Positions 35,912-47,133 are shown, counted from the stretch's first letter. The stretch is DNA of 64,000 nucleotides from Acidobacteriota bacterium (GCA_003385635.1 QQUY01000003.1:186001-250000); one strand, 5' to 3'. The notes: a model not told the origin generated them from the letters alone. Made by a program: numbers and translations.

Positions 35912-36238
35912 TTAAGAGATGCCATGTTTCTTTGACAATTGTTCGACAAGATCGTTGAAGCTTGATGTGAATTCCGAATACCAGTCGCGCGCTTCGGACG
36001 AATCGTGAGGAACATCGGGCCTCTCAGACCAAAGGTCATTTCGTGCGTCCCACACTTCTTCAAAGAACCTACGGTGTTCCCACGAACTAAAACAGTCTTC
36101 GTGAAACGCCGCGTCCGAGTATCTCCAAAGCTTGTGCTGCTTTGGCAGGAAAGCCGTGAACGCTCGGATCTCATCCCGATCAGAAACCGTCCGTGAACAG
36201 AGCGGGCACTTAGTTCTTCCTTCGATCACGATTGCCAT
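35912..36238 (-). CDS. Hypothetical protein with CPLC motif
   Basis: The 108-residue protein opens MAIVIEGRTKCPLCSRTV and contains a later His/Cys group (FHEDCFSSWEHRRFF) that could complete a zinc site. It is rich in Trp and acidic residues and has no membrane segment. No family is recognised. It stands between two REP-like arrays, so it may be part of the mobile neighbourhood. The start chosen is the first ATG before the zinc motif; the ribosome site is weak. Confidence 0.55.
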   Translation of the reverse strand: MAIVIEGRTKCPLCSRTVSDRDEIRAFTAFLPKQHKLWRYSDAAFHEDCFSSWEHRRFFEEVWDARNDLWSERPDVPHDSSEARDWYSEFTSSFNDLVEQLSKKHGIS

Positions 36239-36284
36239 CGACTGTAATTCTATATGCCTTCTGCAGCACTGGTCATCCCCAAAT

Positions 36285-36405
36285 TGTCGCGACTTCGTCA
36301 GAGGCCGAATCACCCACGCCCCTGTTGGGCTCCTAACGGAGCCTAGGTCGGTTCTGGTACTGCGTTGCTACAGACATTTGGCTCCTTCAGAGCCGGGGAA
36401 GGCAT
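36285..36405. repeat. REP-like array E without a transposase
   Basis: It closely matches the upstream array of RAYT copy 2 (34970-35075): same order of GAGCCGAATCACCC, GGGCTCCTAACGGAGCC and GCTACAGACATTTGGCTCC. No RAYT follows; instead comes a GGTCAATGA-type repeat (36435-36480) and the tRNA gene. Confidence 0.8.
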
Positions 36406-36434
36406 ACTAAAATTCGATCTCATCCAATCTCAAT

Positions 36435-36480
36435 TGGTCAATGACCACTGGTCGATGGTCAATGATCAATGGTCAATGAA
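36435..36480. repeat. GGTCAATGA-type degenerate tandem repeat
   Basis: GGTCAATGACCACTGGTCGATGGTCAATGATCAATGGTCAATGA repeats the motif five times with slight variation. Similar tracts occur at 47815-47860 and near 62798. Confidence 0.65.
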
Positions 36481-36485
36481 AACTG

Positions 36486-36515
36486 AAAAACGGCACGCCC
36501 TAAAACGTGCCGTTT
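36486..36515 (-). terminator. Intrinsic terminator of tRNA-Met
   Basis: On the minus strand AAACGGCACG pairs perfectly over ten bases with CGTGCCGTTT around an eight-base loop, followed by a T-run of five. It begins 12 bases after the tRNA 3' end. Confidence 0.9.
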
Positions 36516-36526
36516 CCTCGAAATCC

Positions 36527-36603
36527 TGGTGGCGGGGGGGAGACTTGAACTCCCAACCTCGGGGTTATGAATCCCGCGCTCTAACCGGTTGAGCTACCCT
36601 GCC
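36527..36603 (-). tRNA. tRNA-Met (CAT anticodon), CCA encoded
   Basis: The 77-base gene folds as a cloverleaf. The acceptor is GGCAGGG/CCCCGCC with one A-C mismatch, the D-arm is GCTC..GAGC, and the anticodon loop TTCATAA has CAT at 36569-36567. The T-arm is GGGAG-TTCAAGT-CTCCC, with a genomic CCA end. The CAT anticodon is shared by elongator, initiator and lysidine-modified Ile tRNAs; the paired first acceptor base favours an elongator-type tRNA. Confidence 0.92.
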
Positions 36604-36614
36604 GCAACGGTCAG

Positions 36615-36647
36615 ATTACAGGTCTCGCCGACATCCAGTCAAGTCAA
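36615..36647 (-). promoter_or_regulatory. Promoter of tRNA-Met
   Basis: On the minus strand TTGACT (36642-36637) is 16 bases from TGTAAT (36620-36615), 11 bases before the tRNA 5' end. An overlapping second TTGACT starts five bases upstream. Confidence 0.6.
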
Positions 36648-36696
36648 CAAACACCTGAAAAACTGGGCGATTTGCATTAGGTAGTAGAATCTATGC

Positions 36697-37920
36697 ATGC
36701 TCCTGTTTTTCGCGACGAACCACGAGCATGCGGGACTGCTGTTCGCACTGTTCGCGATACTCGTGACCGCCAAGATCATGGCGGAAGTGTTCGAGCGTAT
36801 GAACCAGCCCGCCGTGGTCGGTGAAATACTCGCCGGAGTGATAATCGGTCCCAGCGTTCTCGGGATCGTCCAGCCATCCGAGATCATCGACGTCTTTGCC
36901 GAGATAGGCGTCATATTCCTCCTTTTCAATGTCGGCCTTGACGTCAAGCCGAAATCGATCCTGAGTGTAGGGAGCAAAGCCGTAATGGTTGGCGTTCTGG
37001 GTATATTCGTCCCTTTCGTCGCCGGCTACTGGGTGGCATGGCTTTGGGGTGGAAGCAGCATCGAGGCGATGTTCATCGGAGCAGCACTCGTAGCGACCTC
37101 GGTAGGAATAACGGCGCGGGTGCTTGGATCGTTGGGGCTCCTTAACGAATCCACCTCACGGGTGATCCTTGGCGCTGCCGTCATCGACGATATCTTGGGA
37201 CTTATGATCCTGTCCGTCGTTTCCAGCGTGAGCCAGGGTTCGATCAACTACTACGCGATCATCGGTACCGTCATAACTGCGGTCATATTTGTGATCGTGG
37301 TCGGCGCGGTAGGTGCCAAAATATTCAACTGGCTAGCACCAGCGATAAGAAACCTGAAGATTTCCAGTCCCTTCTTCAAGTTTGGGCTTATTCTCTGCCT
37401 TGGCCTATCGTTTGTCGCCCTCTACATCGAGGTGGCGGCGATCATTGGAGCTTTCCTTGCAGGAATGGCGCTTTCTGAGGCTACCGAAGACAATCCCAAG
37501 ATGCGTCAGCTTTCCCACGGAGTAATGGAGTTCACGGTGCCGTTCTTCCTCGTCTATATCGGAATGCAGCTCGATATTACGCTCTTCGCTGACCTGGAAG
37601 TTATCACCTACGCCCTGGTCATTACCGGAGTCGCAATCGTTTCGAAGATGCTAGGGTGCGGGATCGGAGCGATCAATATGGGTTTCAAGAACGCGGCACG
37701 TGTTGGAATTGGTATGGTGCCGCGGGGAGAGGTAGGGATCGTCGTCGCCCAGATCGGTCTGGGGCTCGCGGCGATCAACGACAGAGAGTTCGCCGCTGTG
37801 CTTTTCATGGCGGTCGCAACTACTCTTATCGCACCGCCCTTCATCAAGCTTCTGGCGCCAAAGCGTAGGCCACCGGAAGACGACATCCATATTTCAGACG
37901 TCGTGACGAGGATCGGTTAG
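36697..37920 (+). CDS. CPA2-family cation:proton antiporter
   Basis: The 407-residue membrane protein has about 12 spans and family signatures: NQPAVVGEILAGVIIGPSVLG (about 31-51), FLLFNVGLDVKP (about 75-86), VIDDILGLMILSVV (about 157-170) with the ion-binding DD-type acidic residue, and VPRGEVGIVVAQIGL (about 341-355). It exchanges Na+ or K+ for protons. No TrkA-N domain is attached. Its stop codon overlaps the stop of the convergent aldehyde dehydrogenase gene. Confidence 0.9.
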   Translation: MLLFFATNHEHAGLLFALFAILVTAKIMAEVFERMNQPAVVGEILAGVIIGPSVLGIVQPSEIIDVFAEIGVIFLLFNVGLDVKPKSILSVGSKAVMVGVLGIFVPFVAGYWVAWLWGGSSIEAMFIGAALVATSVGITARVLGSLGLLNESTSRVILGAAVIDDILGLMILSVVSSVSQGSINYYAIIGTVITAVIFVIVVGAVGAKIFNWLAPAIRNLKISSPFFKFGLILCLGLSFVALYIEVAAIIGAFLAGMALSEATEDNPKMRQLSHGVMEFTVPFFLVYIGMQLDITLFADLEVITYALVITGVAIVSKMLGCGIGAINMGFKNAARVGIGMVPRGEVGIVVAQIGLGLAAINDREFAAVLFMAVATTLIAPPFIKLLAPKRRPPEDDIHISDVVTRIG

Positions 37921-39509
37921 TTGTCTTCGGAGCCCTGCCTTCTTATATCTCTGATCCGGCTCCACATTGAAGGAAGGAATCGAACAAGGTCGAACAACGA
38001 GCCGCTGGCGTACTTTCGGGCCATTTCCCGGAAAGTGTCGACGGCGTTCTTCGAATATCGGAACCACCAGACATCGGGTAGGAACGTGAAGCGGTTTACG
38101 TGGATATGCTGGACGCCGACAAGCTCCTTTAGCCCTTCCAGGCCGTGGGTTCGGCCGTAGCCGCTGTTCTTGAAGCCGCCCCACGGAGTTTGAGCGATCC
38201 CGTGAGTGTAGAGCACCTCGTTGACGCAGACCGTTCCGGCAAGGATTTTTCCGGCAACACGTTTTCCTTTCGCAAGATCACTCGTCCATACGCTTGCCGC
38301 CAGGCCGAATTCTGTATCGTTGGCAAGTTCAGCTGCTTCTGATTCGGTCTTGAAAGTAGCGATCGGCAGCGTCGGACCAAAGGTTTCGTCGCGCATCGCA
38401 CGCATTTTGTTCTTTGCTTTTGAGATCACCGTCGGCGGATAAAACGGCGACTTCACATCTGAGTCGTTCCCGCCCGTCAGAATCTCAGCACCCTCGCGCT
38501 CAAAAGCCGAGACGTGTTCCTCGACTATTTTTCGCTGGGTTTCACTGCTGATCGCGCCAATATCGGAGTCAGGCTCTGTACCTTTTCCGACCCTCAGTTT
38601 CTGAGCGCGCTCGACGACCAGCCGGGTAAATCTCTCAGCGGCTTTGTGTTCGACGTATAGCCGTTCGACCGAAGAGCAGGCCTGGCCGGCGTTCGTAAAA
38701 GCTCCCCAAACAGCTGCATCTGCGGCTTTTTCAAGATCGGCGTCTGCAAATACCACCATCGGATCTTTTCCGCCGAGTTCAAGCACAACCGGCGTAAGCG
38801 TTTCTGCGGCGCTTTTCGCAATCGCCTTTCCGGTCTTCACGCTGCCCGTGAACATCATCTTATCGACTCCCGCAGATACGAGAGCGGCACCGGTCTCTCC
38901 ATCTCCGGAAACAACCTGGAGAACATGCTTTGGCAAACCCGCGGCCTCAAACACCTCGCTGATCTTTTCGCCCGTTAAAGGAGTCAGTTCCGACGGTTTC
39001 AACACCACTGTGTTGCCCGCCATAAGGGCCATCACCGCCTCTCCAAGCGGAATAGTTAACGGGAAATTCCAGGGCGAGATGATGCCGACGACGCCGAGCG
39101 GCTTGTAAGTGATGACCGAGCTACGGCCCATAAGGCCAAGATACCCGATCCCTCGCTTCCTCGGTGCGAGCAGGTCTTCAGTGTTCCGCGCGAAATACTG
39201 CATCAAGTCCAGCACCGGAACTATGTCGGTCGAGAACGCTTCGGCGACCGGTTTGCCCATCTCGCGGGAGATGAGATTCGCGATCGAGTCCATCTGCGAA
39301 AGGATGGCCTGACGCGCGCGCATCACGATCCTTGCGCGCTCATCGAAAGGGGTCCGCTTCCAGATCTCGAATGCATCACGAGCGTGCTCGACCGCTTCCG
39401 CAACTTCTTCCGAGGTGAACTTTCGGACCCGGCCCACCTCTTCACCGGTAGCCGGATCGAACGAGATTATCTCGTCAGCGGGGAGTGGTTTTTCTATCGG
39501 TTTAGTCAT
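37917..39509 (-). CDS. NAD(P)-dependent aldehyde dehydrogenase
   Basis: The 530-residue protein is a full-length ALDH. Motifs are SPWNFPLTIPLGE (about 142-154), KPSELTPLTG (cofactor), LELGGKDPMVV (general base Glu, about 254) and NAGQACSSVERLYV (catalytic Cys, about 290). The C-terminal extension ending in FLPSMWSRIRDIRRQG is basic. It resembles succinate-semialdehyde/acyl aldehyde dehydrogenases; the substrate is unknown. Confidence 0.9.
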   Translation of the reverse strand: MTKPIEKPLPADEIISFDPATGEEVGRVRKFTSEEVAEAVEHARDAFEIWKRTPFDERARIVMRARQAILSQMDSIANLISREMGKPVAEAFSTDIVPVLDLMQYFARNTEDLLAPRKRGIGYLGLMGRSSVITYKPLGVVGIISPWNFPLTIPLGEAVMALMAGNTVVLKPSELTPLTGEKISEVFEAAGLPKHVLQVVSGDGETGAALVSAGVDKMMFTGSVKTGKAIAKSAAETLTPVVLELGGKDPMVVFADADLEKAADAAVWGAFTNAGQACSSVERLYVEHKAAERFTRLVVERAQKLRVGKGTEPDSDIGAISSETQRKIVEEHVSAFEREGAEILTGGNDSDVKSPFYPPTVISKAKNKMRAMRDETFGPTLPIATFKTESEAAELANDTEFGLAASVWTSDLAKGKRVAGKILAGTVCVNEVLYTHGIAQTPWGGFKNSGYGRTHGLEGLKELVGVQHIHVNRFTFLPDVWWFRYSKNAVDTFREMARKYASGSLFDLVRFLPSMWSRIRDIRRQGSEDN

Positions 39510-39515
39510 TTCAAT

Positions 39516-39544
39516 GGAGACAGAAGACAGAATACAGGAGACAG
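39516..39544. repeat. AGACAG heptamer tract, left of the IVP gene
   Basis: GGAGACAG-AAGACAG-AATACAG-GAGACAG units lie between the aldehyde dehydrogenase start and the IVP gene. Their complement, (CCTGTCT)5, lies on the other side of the IVP gene at 40062. Confidence 0.8.
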
Positions 39545-39586
39545 CGAAGAGAATACAGATAGCAATGATTCGAATCGACTTGTAAA

Positions 39587-39940
39587 TCAGCCGTTTCGAA
39601 TAGCCTTGGCGTATGAATAGAGCAAGCGCCCGACCTCATCAACGCGGCGCTGAATAGCATCCGTATTCGCATACCGTAGGTCCCTCGCGAGAAGTAAGTA
39701 ATATCGAGTCTCTTCGAGCGAACCTTGCGCGATATTGAAAAACCGCACCTTATCCTGTCGGCCGGATTTCTTATAACCTTCTGCTATGTTTGCGGGAACT
39801 GAAACAGCGGACCTTCGAAGCTGTGAAGTAAGTGAGTAGATCTCCTGTTTCGGAAACTCACTTGTGAGTTCGTAAACATCTAGAACCATATCGTGGGCTC
39901 GTTGCCATACAGTAAGTTCGTGAAACGTTTGTGAGGACAT
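39587..39940 (-). CDS. Four-helix-bundle protein (23S rRNA IVP / TIGR02436 type)
   Basis: The 117-residue protein matches the S23/IVP family: FHELTVWQRAHDMVLDVYELT, FPKQEIYSLTSQLRRSAVSVPANIAEG (about 30-56) and a C-terminal helix with LLYSYAKAIRN. Members were found as ORFs inside 23S rRNA intervening sequences and relatives serve as the Avd accessory in diversity-generating retroelements. Here it stands alone, between facing inverted heptamer arrays. AAGGAG precedes the chosen ATG. No reverse transcriptase is nearby, so a retroelement role is not supported. Confidence 0.88.
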   Translation of the reverse strand: MSSQTFHELTVWQRAHDMVLDVYELTSEFPKQEIYSLTSQLRRSAVSVPANIAEGYKKSGRQDKVRFFNIAQGSLEETRYYLLLARDLRYANTDAIQRRVDEVGRLLYSYAKAIRNG

Positions 39941-40060
39941 AATGCTAATCTCCTTCAAGCTGTGGGTGCTTGATCAGGGCGTTCATTCGAATGCAAAAGA
40001 GAGAAGTGTGAACGCGTTCACTTCTCCCTTGCTTACGAGTACTAGACTGTATGAGATTCT

Positions 40061-42944
<2,884 letters not shown>

Positions 42945-43175
42945 AGCTGGTTCAGTCCCCGTAAACGGAAAAGATAAGTTTATCAACTTTGATTGGCGGG
43001 CAGAAGCGGAGGCCGGAGAGGGTTGGCCGCAAATAGAGGGGATGAACACAGATGACTGTGAACCACAAATCCCTTGTCGGAACGTGCGATACGTTCTGGT
43101 GCGCAATTCACCGGCAACTAGGTCCGATCGGATCAGTGTTCATCCGCCTCAGCCCTCGATTGATCTCATGATGGA

Positions 43176-43520
43176 TCAGAGGACCTCTTCAAGAACCGAT
43201 ACGCCGGACGAGCGGTCGCCCGAAGTCCACTGCCACGTCTCGTGAAGCCGTAAGCGGCCGTCATGTAGAAGTTCCGGTTTTGTATCGCAAATACCTGTCA
43301 TCAATAATCCCGAGGAGTTCACGTGCTGGTATCTCGCATTCAGAGAGCCGTCTTCCGCCACAACACCGATCAGGAATCCCTTCACGATGTCTCCGCCTTC
43401 GTATTCAGACCAGACGACGATTCCGTCCTGAAAGTACCTGAATTCAGTATCCCCCGAGACTTCTCCGGAGGGAGAATTCGAGACGGACCTGAACACTTTC
43501 CGGTTGTAGTCAACGCTCAT
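43176..43520 (-). CDS. Conserved hypothetical protein
   Basis: The 114-residue beta-rich protein has the conserved pattern FRYFQDGIVVWSEYEGGDIVKGFLIGVV and LRLHETWQWTSGDRSSGVSVLEE. Homologues are often labelled n-acetylglutamate synthase, but this short protein has no acetyltransferase motif, so that name seems misplaced. Its start is three bases after recX, and alaS begins 231 bases further on, implying one operon. The intervening bases hold no gene. Confidence 0.75.
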   Translation of the reverse strand: MSVDYNRKVFRSVSNSPSGEVSGDTEFRYFQDGIVVWSEYEGGDIVKGFLIGVVAEDGSLNARYQHVNSSGLLMTGICDTKPELLHDGRLRLHETWQWTSGDRSSGVSVLEEVL

Positions 43521-43523
43521 TGG

Positions 43524-44060
43524 TCAAGAATATTCTTCACTTTCCAGCTTGATCTGCTCCAGCCTGTCGCGGATAAGATCGTAGCCGAAGCCTTGGCGGA
43601 CAAGATGGTCGAACAACTTCTTCTTGTCGGATCTGTCTTTTGGTTCGCCTCTGACTCGAATGCGCTTTTCGATTGCGCGTTCGATAAGGTCCTCTTCAGG
43701 GATCTCTTCAAATGCGTCATCAAGAGCCGCTTCGATAGTCGCCTCGTCCAATTTCTTTCGCCTCAGGTCATGTTTCAGGCGGAATCGGCCGAGAGGTTTT
43801 TGTTTGAGTTTCGATTTGGCGAGTCCGCGTGCAAAATCCTCGTCATCGATGTAACCGTACTTCTTCAACTTTCCGATCACTTCCCCGACGATCTCCTGAT
43901 TTGTCCAGGGCTTCTCAAGTAAACGCGTCCTGAGCTCTTCTTCCGACCGCGGCCTGTACGTAAGCAGGTTGACCGCCCGGTCAAACGTCATCTTCGCAGA
44001 CTTTTCGGGGTCCCTGATCACTCTTTCTTCGTCTTTGATCGGTGGTCTGTATCTTGGCAT
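43524..44060 (-). CDS. recX: Regulatory protein RecX
   Basis: The 178-residue helical protein shows the tandem RecX repeats: LLTYRPRSEEELRTRLLEKPW, YIDDEDFARGLAKSKLKQKPLGRFRLKHDLRRKKLD and VRQGFGYDLIRDRLEQI. RecX modulates RecA filaments. The ATG at 44060 follows a stretch of non-family codons. It is followed by the small conserved gene and alaS; recX-alaS order is common in bacteria. It diverges from truB. Confidence 0.88.
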   Translation of the reverse strand: MPRYRPPIKDEERVIRDPEKSAKMTFDRAVNLLTYRPRSEEELRTRLLEKPWTNQEIVGEVIGKLKKYGYIDDEDFARGLAKSKLKQKPLGRFRLKHDLRRKKLDEATIEAALDDAFEEIPEEDLIERAIEKRIRVRGEPKDRSDKKKLFDHLVRQGFGYDLIRDRLEQIKLESEEYS

Positions 44061-44135
44061 AGCTGAAGAGTTTCCGAAGCGGAGTCTAACATCCGGCGCT
44101 TGCAAATCAGAAGCCGCTCTCAGAGAATCCGGGTA

Positions 44136-45032
44136 GTGAAAGACGGCCTTCTGATCATCGACAAGCCCGCCGGAATGACCTCACACGACGTCGTCGCGCG
44201 GAGCCGTAAAATACTAAGAACAAAAAAGATAGGTCACACCGGAACGCTCGATCCGTTTGCGACGGGTGTCCTTGTTCTTGTTGTAGGAAAGGCCACAAGG
44301 CTTGCCCGATTCCTGCATGCCGACGAGAAAGAATACGAGGCGGTTCTCCGTTTCGGGTTCGAGACCGACACCGGCGACCTGACCGGCGAGCCGAAAGAAA
44401 CGCCCGACAAGCGTCAACTCGTCAAGAAATTGACGGATGAGGACGTCAGAAATGTGCTTCCGCATTTCAAGGGCGAGCTGGAACAGATCCCTCCAATGTA
44501 CTCGGCGAAGAAGATAAAAGGCGAACGGCTCTACAAGCTGGCGAGAGAAGGAAAAGAAGTGGAGAGAGAGCCCGTCAAGATCACGATACTCAAGATCGTG
44601 TGTACCGGCGAAGCCGGCCGCGGTGAGGCAACCGCTGATTTTGGCCTGCGCGTAAGTTGTTCGGCCGGAACGTATATCCGGACACTTGCCGAAGATATCG
44701 GACGGAAGATCGGTATCGGCTGTCATCTCGCCAGCTTGCGCAGGATCCGGGCGGGTCGGTTTTCCATAGATGATGCTTCGACTCTGGATGAACTCGCCGC
44801 CTGCGATCCTTCTGACATAGACCTTTTGGACAAGCGCGAGGCCGTAGCCCATCTTCCGGGTATCGAGATCGGTGAGGAATTTGAATCGGACATCAGGAAC
44901 GGAAAAGCGCTCGACTACGAGGGGCGTCACGCTGGGTTCGTCGCGATCCTCTCATCCGCAAGCGGGCTTGCAGCAGTGGGCGAGGCATATCCGGAAGAAG
45001 GCAAGGTACGACCCAAGATCGTTGTGATATAA
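44136..45032 (+). CDS. truB: tRNA pseudouridine-55 synthase TruB
   Basis: The 298-residue protein opens with KDGLLIIDKPAGMTSHDVV and has the catalytic GHTGTLDPFATGVLVL (Asp) and the KEYEAVLRFGFETDTGDLTGE and CSAGTYIRTLAEDIG motifs. It makes pseudouridine 55 in the T-loop of tRNAs. The GTG at 44136 gives the usual N-terminus; a TTG 36 bases upstream is a less likely start. A C-terminal domain (about 235-298) is PUA-like. Confidence 0.92.
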   Translation: MKDGLLIIDKPAGMTSHDVVARSRKILRTKKIGHTGTLDPFATGVLVLVVGKATRLARFLHADEKEYEAVLRFGFETDTGDLTGEPKETPDKRQLVKKLTDEDVRNVLPHFKGELEQIPPMYSAKKIKGERLYKLAREGKEVEREPVKITILKIVCTGEAGRGEATADFGLRVSCSAGTYIRTLAEDIGRKIGIGCHLASLRRIRAGRFSIDDASTLDELAACDPSDIDLLDKREAVAHLPGIEIGEEFESDIRNGKALDYEGRHAGFVAILSSASGLAAVGEAYPEEGKVRPKIVVI

Positions 45033-45058
45033 GTATCTGATCTCGCTAGGTTTGCTCT

Positions 45059-46072
45059 ATGAAGAAGAAACACATTGCTTTGGGGATCGGCGGCGCCGTC
45101 GGAGCCACGATCGCCTGGAAACTCATCACCCGACCGGAAACCGTCCGCTTTGAAGACCACACTGAAAAGCTGCATCATCCGGACCACTCAAACTTCACCG
45201 AGGTGGACGGGATATCTGTCCATTACCAGGAATTCGGCGACAAGTCGGACCCTACGCTGGTACTGATTCACGGCTTCACGGCTTCTACTTACGTCTGGAA
45301 GACTGTAGCTCCCGCGTTGGCAGCACAAGGCTTTCACGTAATCGCGCCTGACCTTCCCGGGTTCGGATACTCCGAAAAACCGGCGTGGTACGACTATTCG
45401 ATCGGGTCGCAGTCTCGAGTGATACAGAGGCTGATGAACAGATTGGGAGTCGGAAAAGCGACCCTCGTGGGCAGTTCGTACGGCGGGGCTGTTTCGATGT
45501 GGTTTGCCCTGGACAATCCGGAGAGAGTGACAAAGCTGGTACTGGTCGACGCTGTTTGCAACAACGATCCGAAGAACCACCCGGTCTTGCGCCTGGCGGA
45601 AGTTCCGGGGATCGGCGAGGTGATAACACCGTTTCTGGTGGATTCGAAGATGTTCCTTAAATTCCGAATGCAGCAGACCATCGACAAGACGAATCACGAT
45701 CTGATCACCGCCGACAGGATCGAGTCCGTTCAGAGGCCGATCCGCGCCGCGGACGGGCATCGGTCCGTGCTACTTACTTCCAGGAACTGGGATGCGGACC
45801 GGCTTGTTGCAGACGCTGAATTGATAGAACCGCCCACGCTTCTGGTGTGGGGCGAGAACGACAAGGTAATACCGATCGAGAACGGCGAGTTTCTCTATGA
45901 CCGTATCCTAAACTCGAGATTTGTTGTGCTGAGGGACTGCGGGCATATTCCTATGGAAGAAAAGCCTGAGATCTTTGTGAAGCTAGTGACCGAATTTATG
46001 CGCGATCCGAAAGGACGCCTCGCTGAAAGCGACAGCGAGGATATAAGGATAGAGCAGATTCACAAGGACTGA
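45059..46072 (+). CDS. Alpha/beta hydrolase with N-terminal membrane anchor
   Basis: The 337-residue protein has a short N-terminal hydrophobic segment (KHIALGIGGAVGATIAW), the oxyanion segment VLIHGFTASTYVWK, nucleophile elbow GSSYGGA (Ser about 141), a likely acid in VWGENDKVIP and a catalytic His in CGHIPMEEKPE. The substrate is not known. The TGA stop belongs to a GACTGAG heptamer tract that starts at 46068. Confidence 0.85.
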   Translation: MKKKHIALGIGGAVGATIAWKLITRPETVRFEDHTEKLHHPDHSNFTEVDGISVHYQEFGDKSDPTLVLIHGFTASTYVWKTVAPALAAQGFHVIAPDLPGFGYSEKPAWYDYSIGSQSRVIQRLMNRLGVGKATLVGSSYGGAVSMWFALDNPERVTKLVLVDAVCNNDPKNHPVLRLAEVPGIGEVITPFLVDSKMFLKFRMQQTIDKTNHDLITADRIESVQRPIRAADGHRSVLLTSRNWDADRLVADAELIEPPTLLVWGENDKVIPIENGEFLYDRILNSRFVVLRDCGHIPMEEKPEIFVKLVTEFMRDPKGRLAESDSEDIRIEQIHKD

Positions 46073-46164
46073 GAGAAAAGTACTGAGGACTGAGAGAAGA
46101 AGTTGACCCTGGTCCAATGATCCGTTCTTCTTGCTCAGTCCTCAGTCCTCAGTCCTCAGTCCTC
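46068..46164. repeat. Facing GACTGAG/CTCAGTC arrays between convergent genes
   Basis: GACTGAG-type units (46068-46102) face (CTCAGTC)4 (46134-46161) across about 30 bases. They would form one long hairpin and contain the stop codons of both convergent genes (46070-46072 and 46156-46158). Confidence 0.85.
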
Positions 46165-46797
46165 GAAGTACCTATATCTCCCGGTGATCTCCCATTCGAA
46201 TAATCTGTCCTCAAGGCGGGTGCCTGAACCGATGTTGTGGTAAATGAAGGGCCGTCCCGTTTCGGGATCCCGGCGCTCGGAAACGATCCCGATGTGTGTC
46301 AGACCTTTGCCGTTTAGGTCCCACGTGACCACGTCGCCGGGCTCGTAATCCGATGCTTGTCCGCTGACCCCCAAAGACTTTCCTTTTCTCTCGAAAAACC
46401 TGCGTAGATTTGGGACACGGCGGTGGTCGATATTGGTGTCTGTCGAACTGAGACCCCATTTTTGAGGGTAGCTTCGAAAATTGACCTTCATATCTTCGTG
46501 GACTGCTTTCTGCAGGTCGACACCGGCGTTTCGAAAGGCGCGGATCACGACGTCGGTGCAGGCTCCGGTCTCTTTCGGAACGTCTCCTCCGGGATAATCG
46601 ATCGCAAAATACTTTTGCGTATACCCTGTGGTGATCTTTGTCTGCTGTTTCGCGCTTTCGATGATCAACCTGATGTTTTTCGGAAGTGACTCAATTGACG
46701 TTTCGGCTGGAAGAACGGACTGTGTTTGAACGGAACAAGAGGCGGCCAGGATCGCAAAGACTATTAGCACCGGCTTCACGAGAATAAATTTATTCAT
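46156..46797 (-). CDS. DUF1287-family lipoprotein
   Basis: The 213-residue protein has a lipobox signal (VFAILAASC, Cys about 20) and a DUF1287 domain with GACTDVVIRAFRNAGVDLQ, NIDHRRVPNLRRFF, YEPGDVVTWDLN and THIGIVSERRD. The Cys-His-Asp/Asn order recalls NlpC/P60-like amidases, so it may act on peptidoglycan in the periplasm. The ATG at 46797 gives the signal peptide; upstream codons are repeat-derived. The C-terminal ED and TGA stop lie in the heptamer array. Confidence 0.83.
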   Translation of the reverse strand: MNKFILVKPVLIVFAILAASCSVQTQSVLPAETSIESLPKNIRLIIESAKQQTKITTGYTQKYFAIDYPGGDVPKETGACTDVVIRAFRNAGVDLQKAVHEDMKVNFRSYPQKWGLSSTDTNIDHRRVPNLRRFFERKGKSLGVSGQASDYEPGDVVTWDLNGKGLTHIGIVSERRDPETGRPFIYHNIGSGTRLEDRLFEWEITGRYRYFED

Positions 46798-46926
46798 ATC
46801 GGTTGGGAAAACTTGGGAAAGCATTGTTTGGAGAATTGCCTGCCTTCTGGACGCCTGATCAATTCTTTTGGTTCCGGACGGGCGAAATTCGTTGACTGGA
46901 GAAAGGACTGAAGACCTAGGAAGGAA

Positions 46927-47118
46927 TGAGAGAAAAGTACTGAGTACTGAGGCAATCGGAACCCGGAGCGCGAGCGACGGGCATGATCTAGGACTGAGGA
47001 CTGAGAGAAGAGTTTGACTCTCTTTCGAGGTCCCGTGTATCAACCTCAGTACTCAGTACTCAGTACTCAGTACTCAGTACTCAGTACTCAGTACTCAGTA
47101 CTCAGTACTTTTCTCTCA
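46927..47118. repeat. Facing GTACTGA/CTCAGTA arrays with a 28-bp module
   Basis: TGAGAGAAAAGTACTGAG (46927-46944) faces nine exact copies of CTCAGTA (47045-47107) and CTTTTCTCTCA (47108-47118). Between them is the 28-bp module (46957-46984) seen also at 21089-21116. No gene is present. Confidence 0.88.
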
Positions 47119-47133
47119 GTACTTCTTTCGTCC

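Noticed and set aside
39587..39940. Avd component of a diversity-generating retroelement
   Set aside because: No reverse transcriptase, template repeat or variable repeat is visible nearby; only the four-helix-bundle fold is shared.
43176..43520. N-acetylglutamate synthase annotation
   Set aside because: The protein is too short and has no acetyl-CoA-binding motif; the name is probably a propagated database label.
46798..47043. N-terminal extension of the DUF1287 gene
   Set aside because: The extra 82 codons are translated repeat DNA (VLSPRSCPSLALRVPIASVLS), and a normal lipoprotein signal begins at 46797.
47045..47107. CRISPR-like array
   Set aside because: Units are 7 bp without spacers, so this is a simple tandem repeat and not a CRISPR. 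No cas gene is present.
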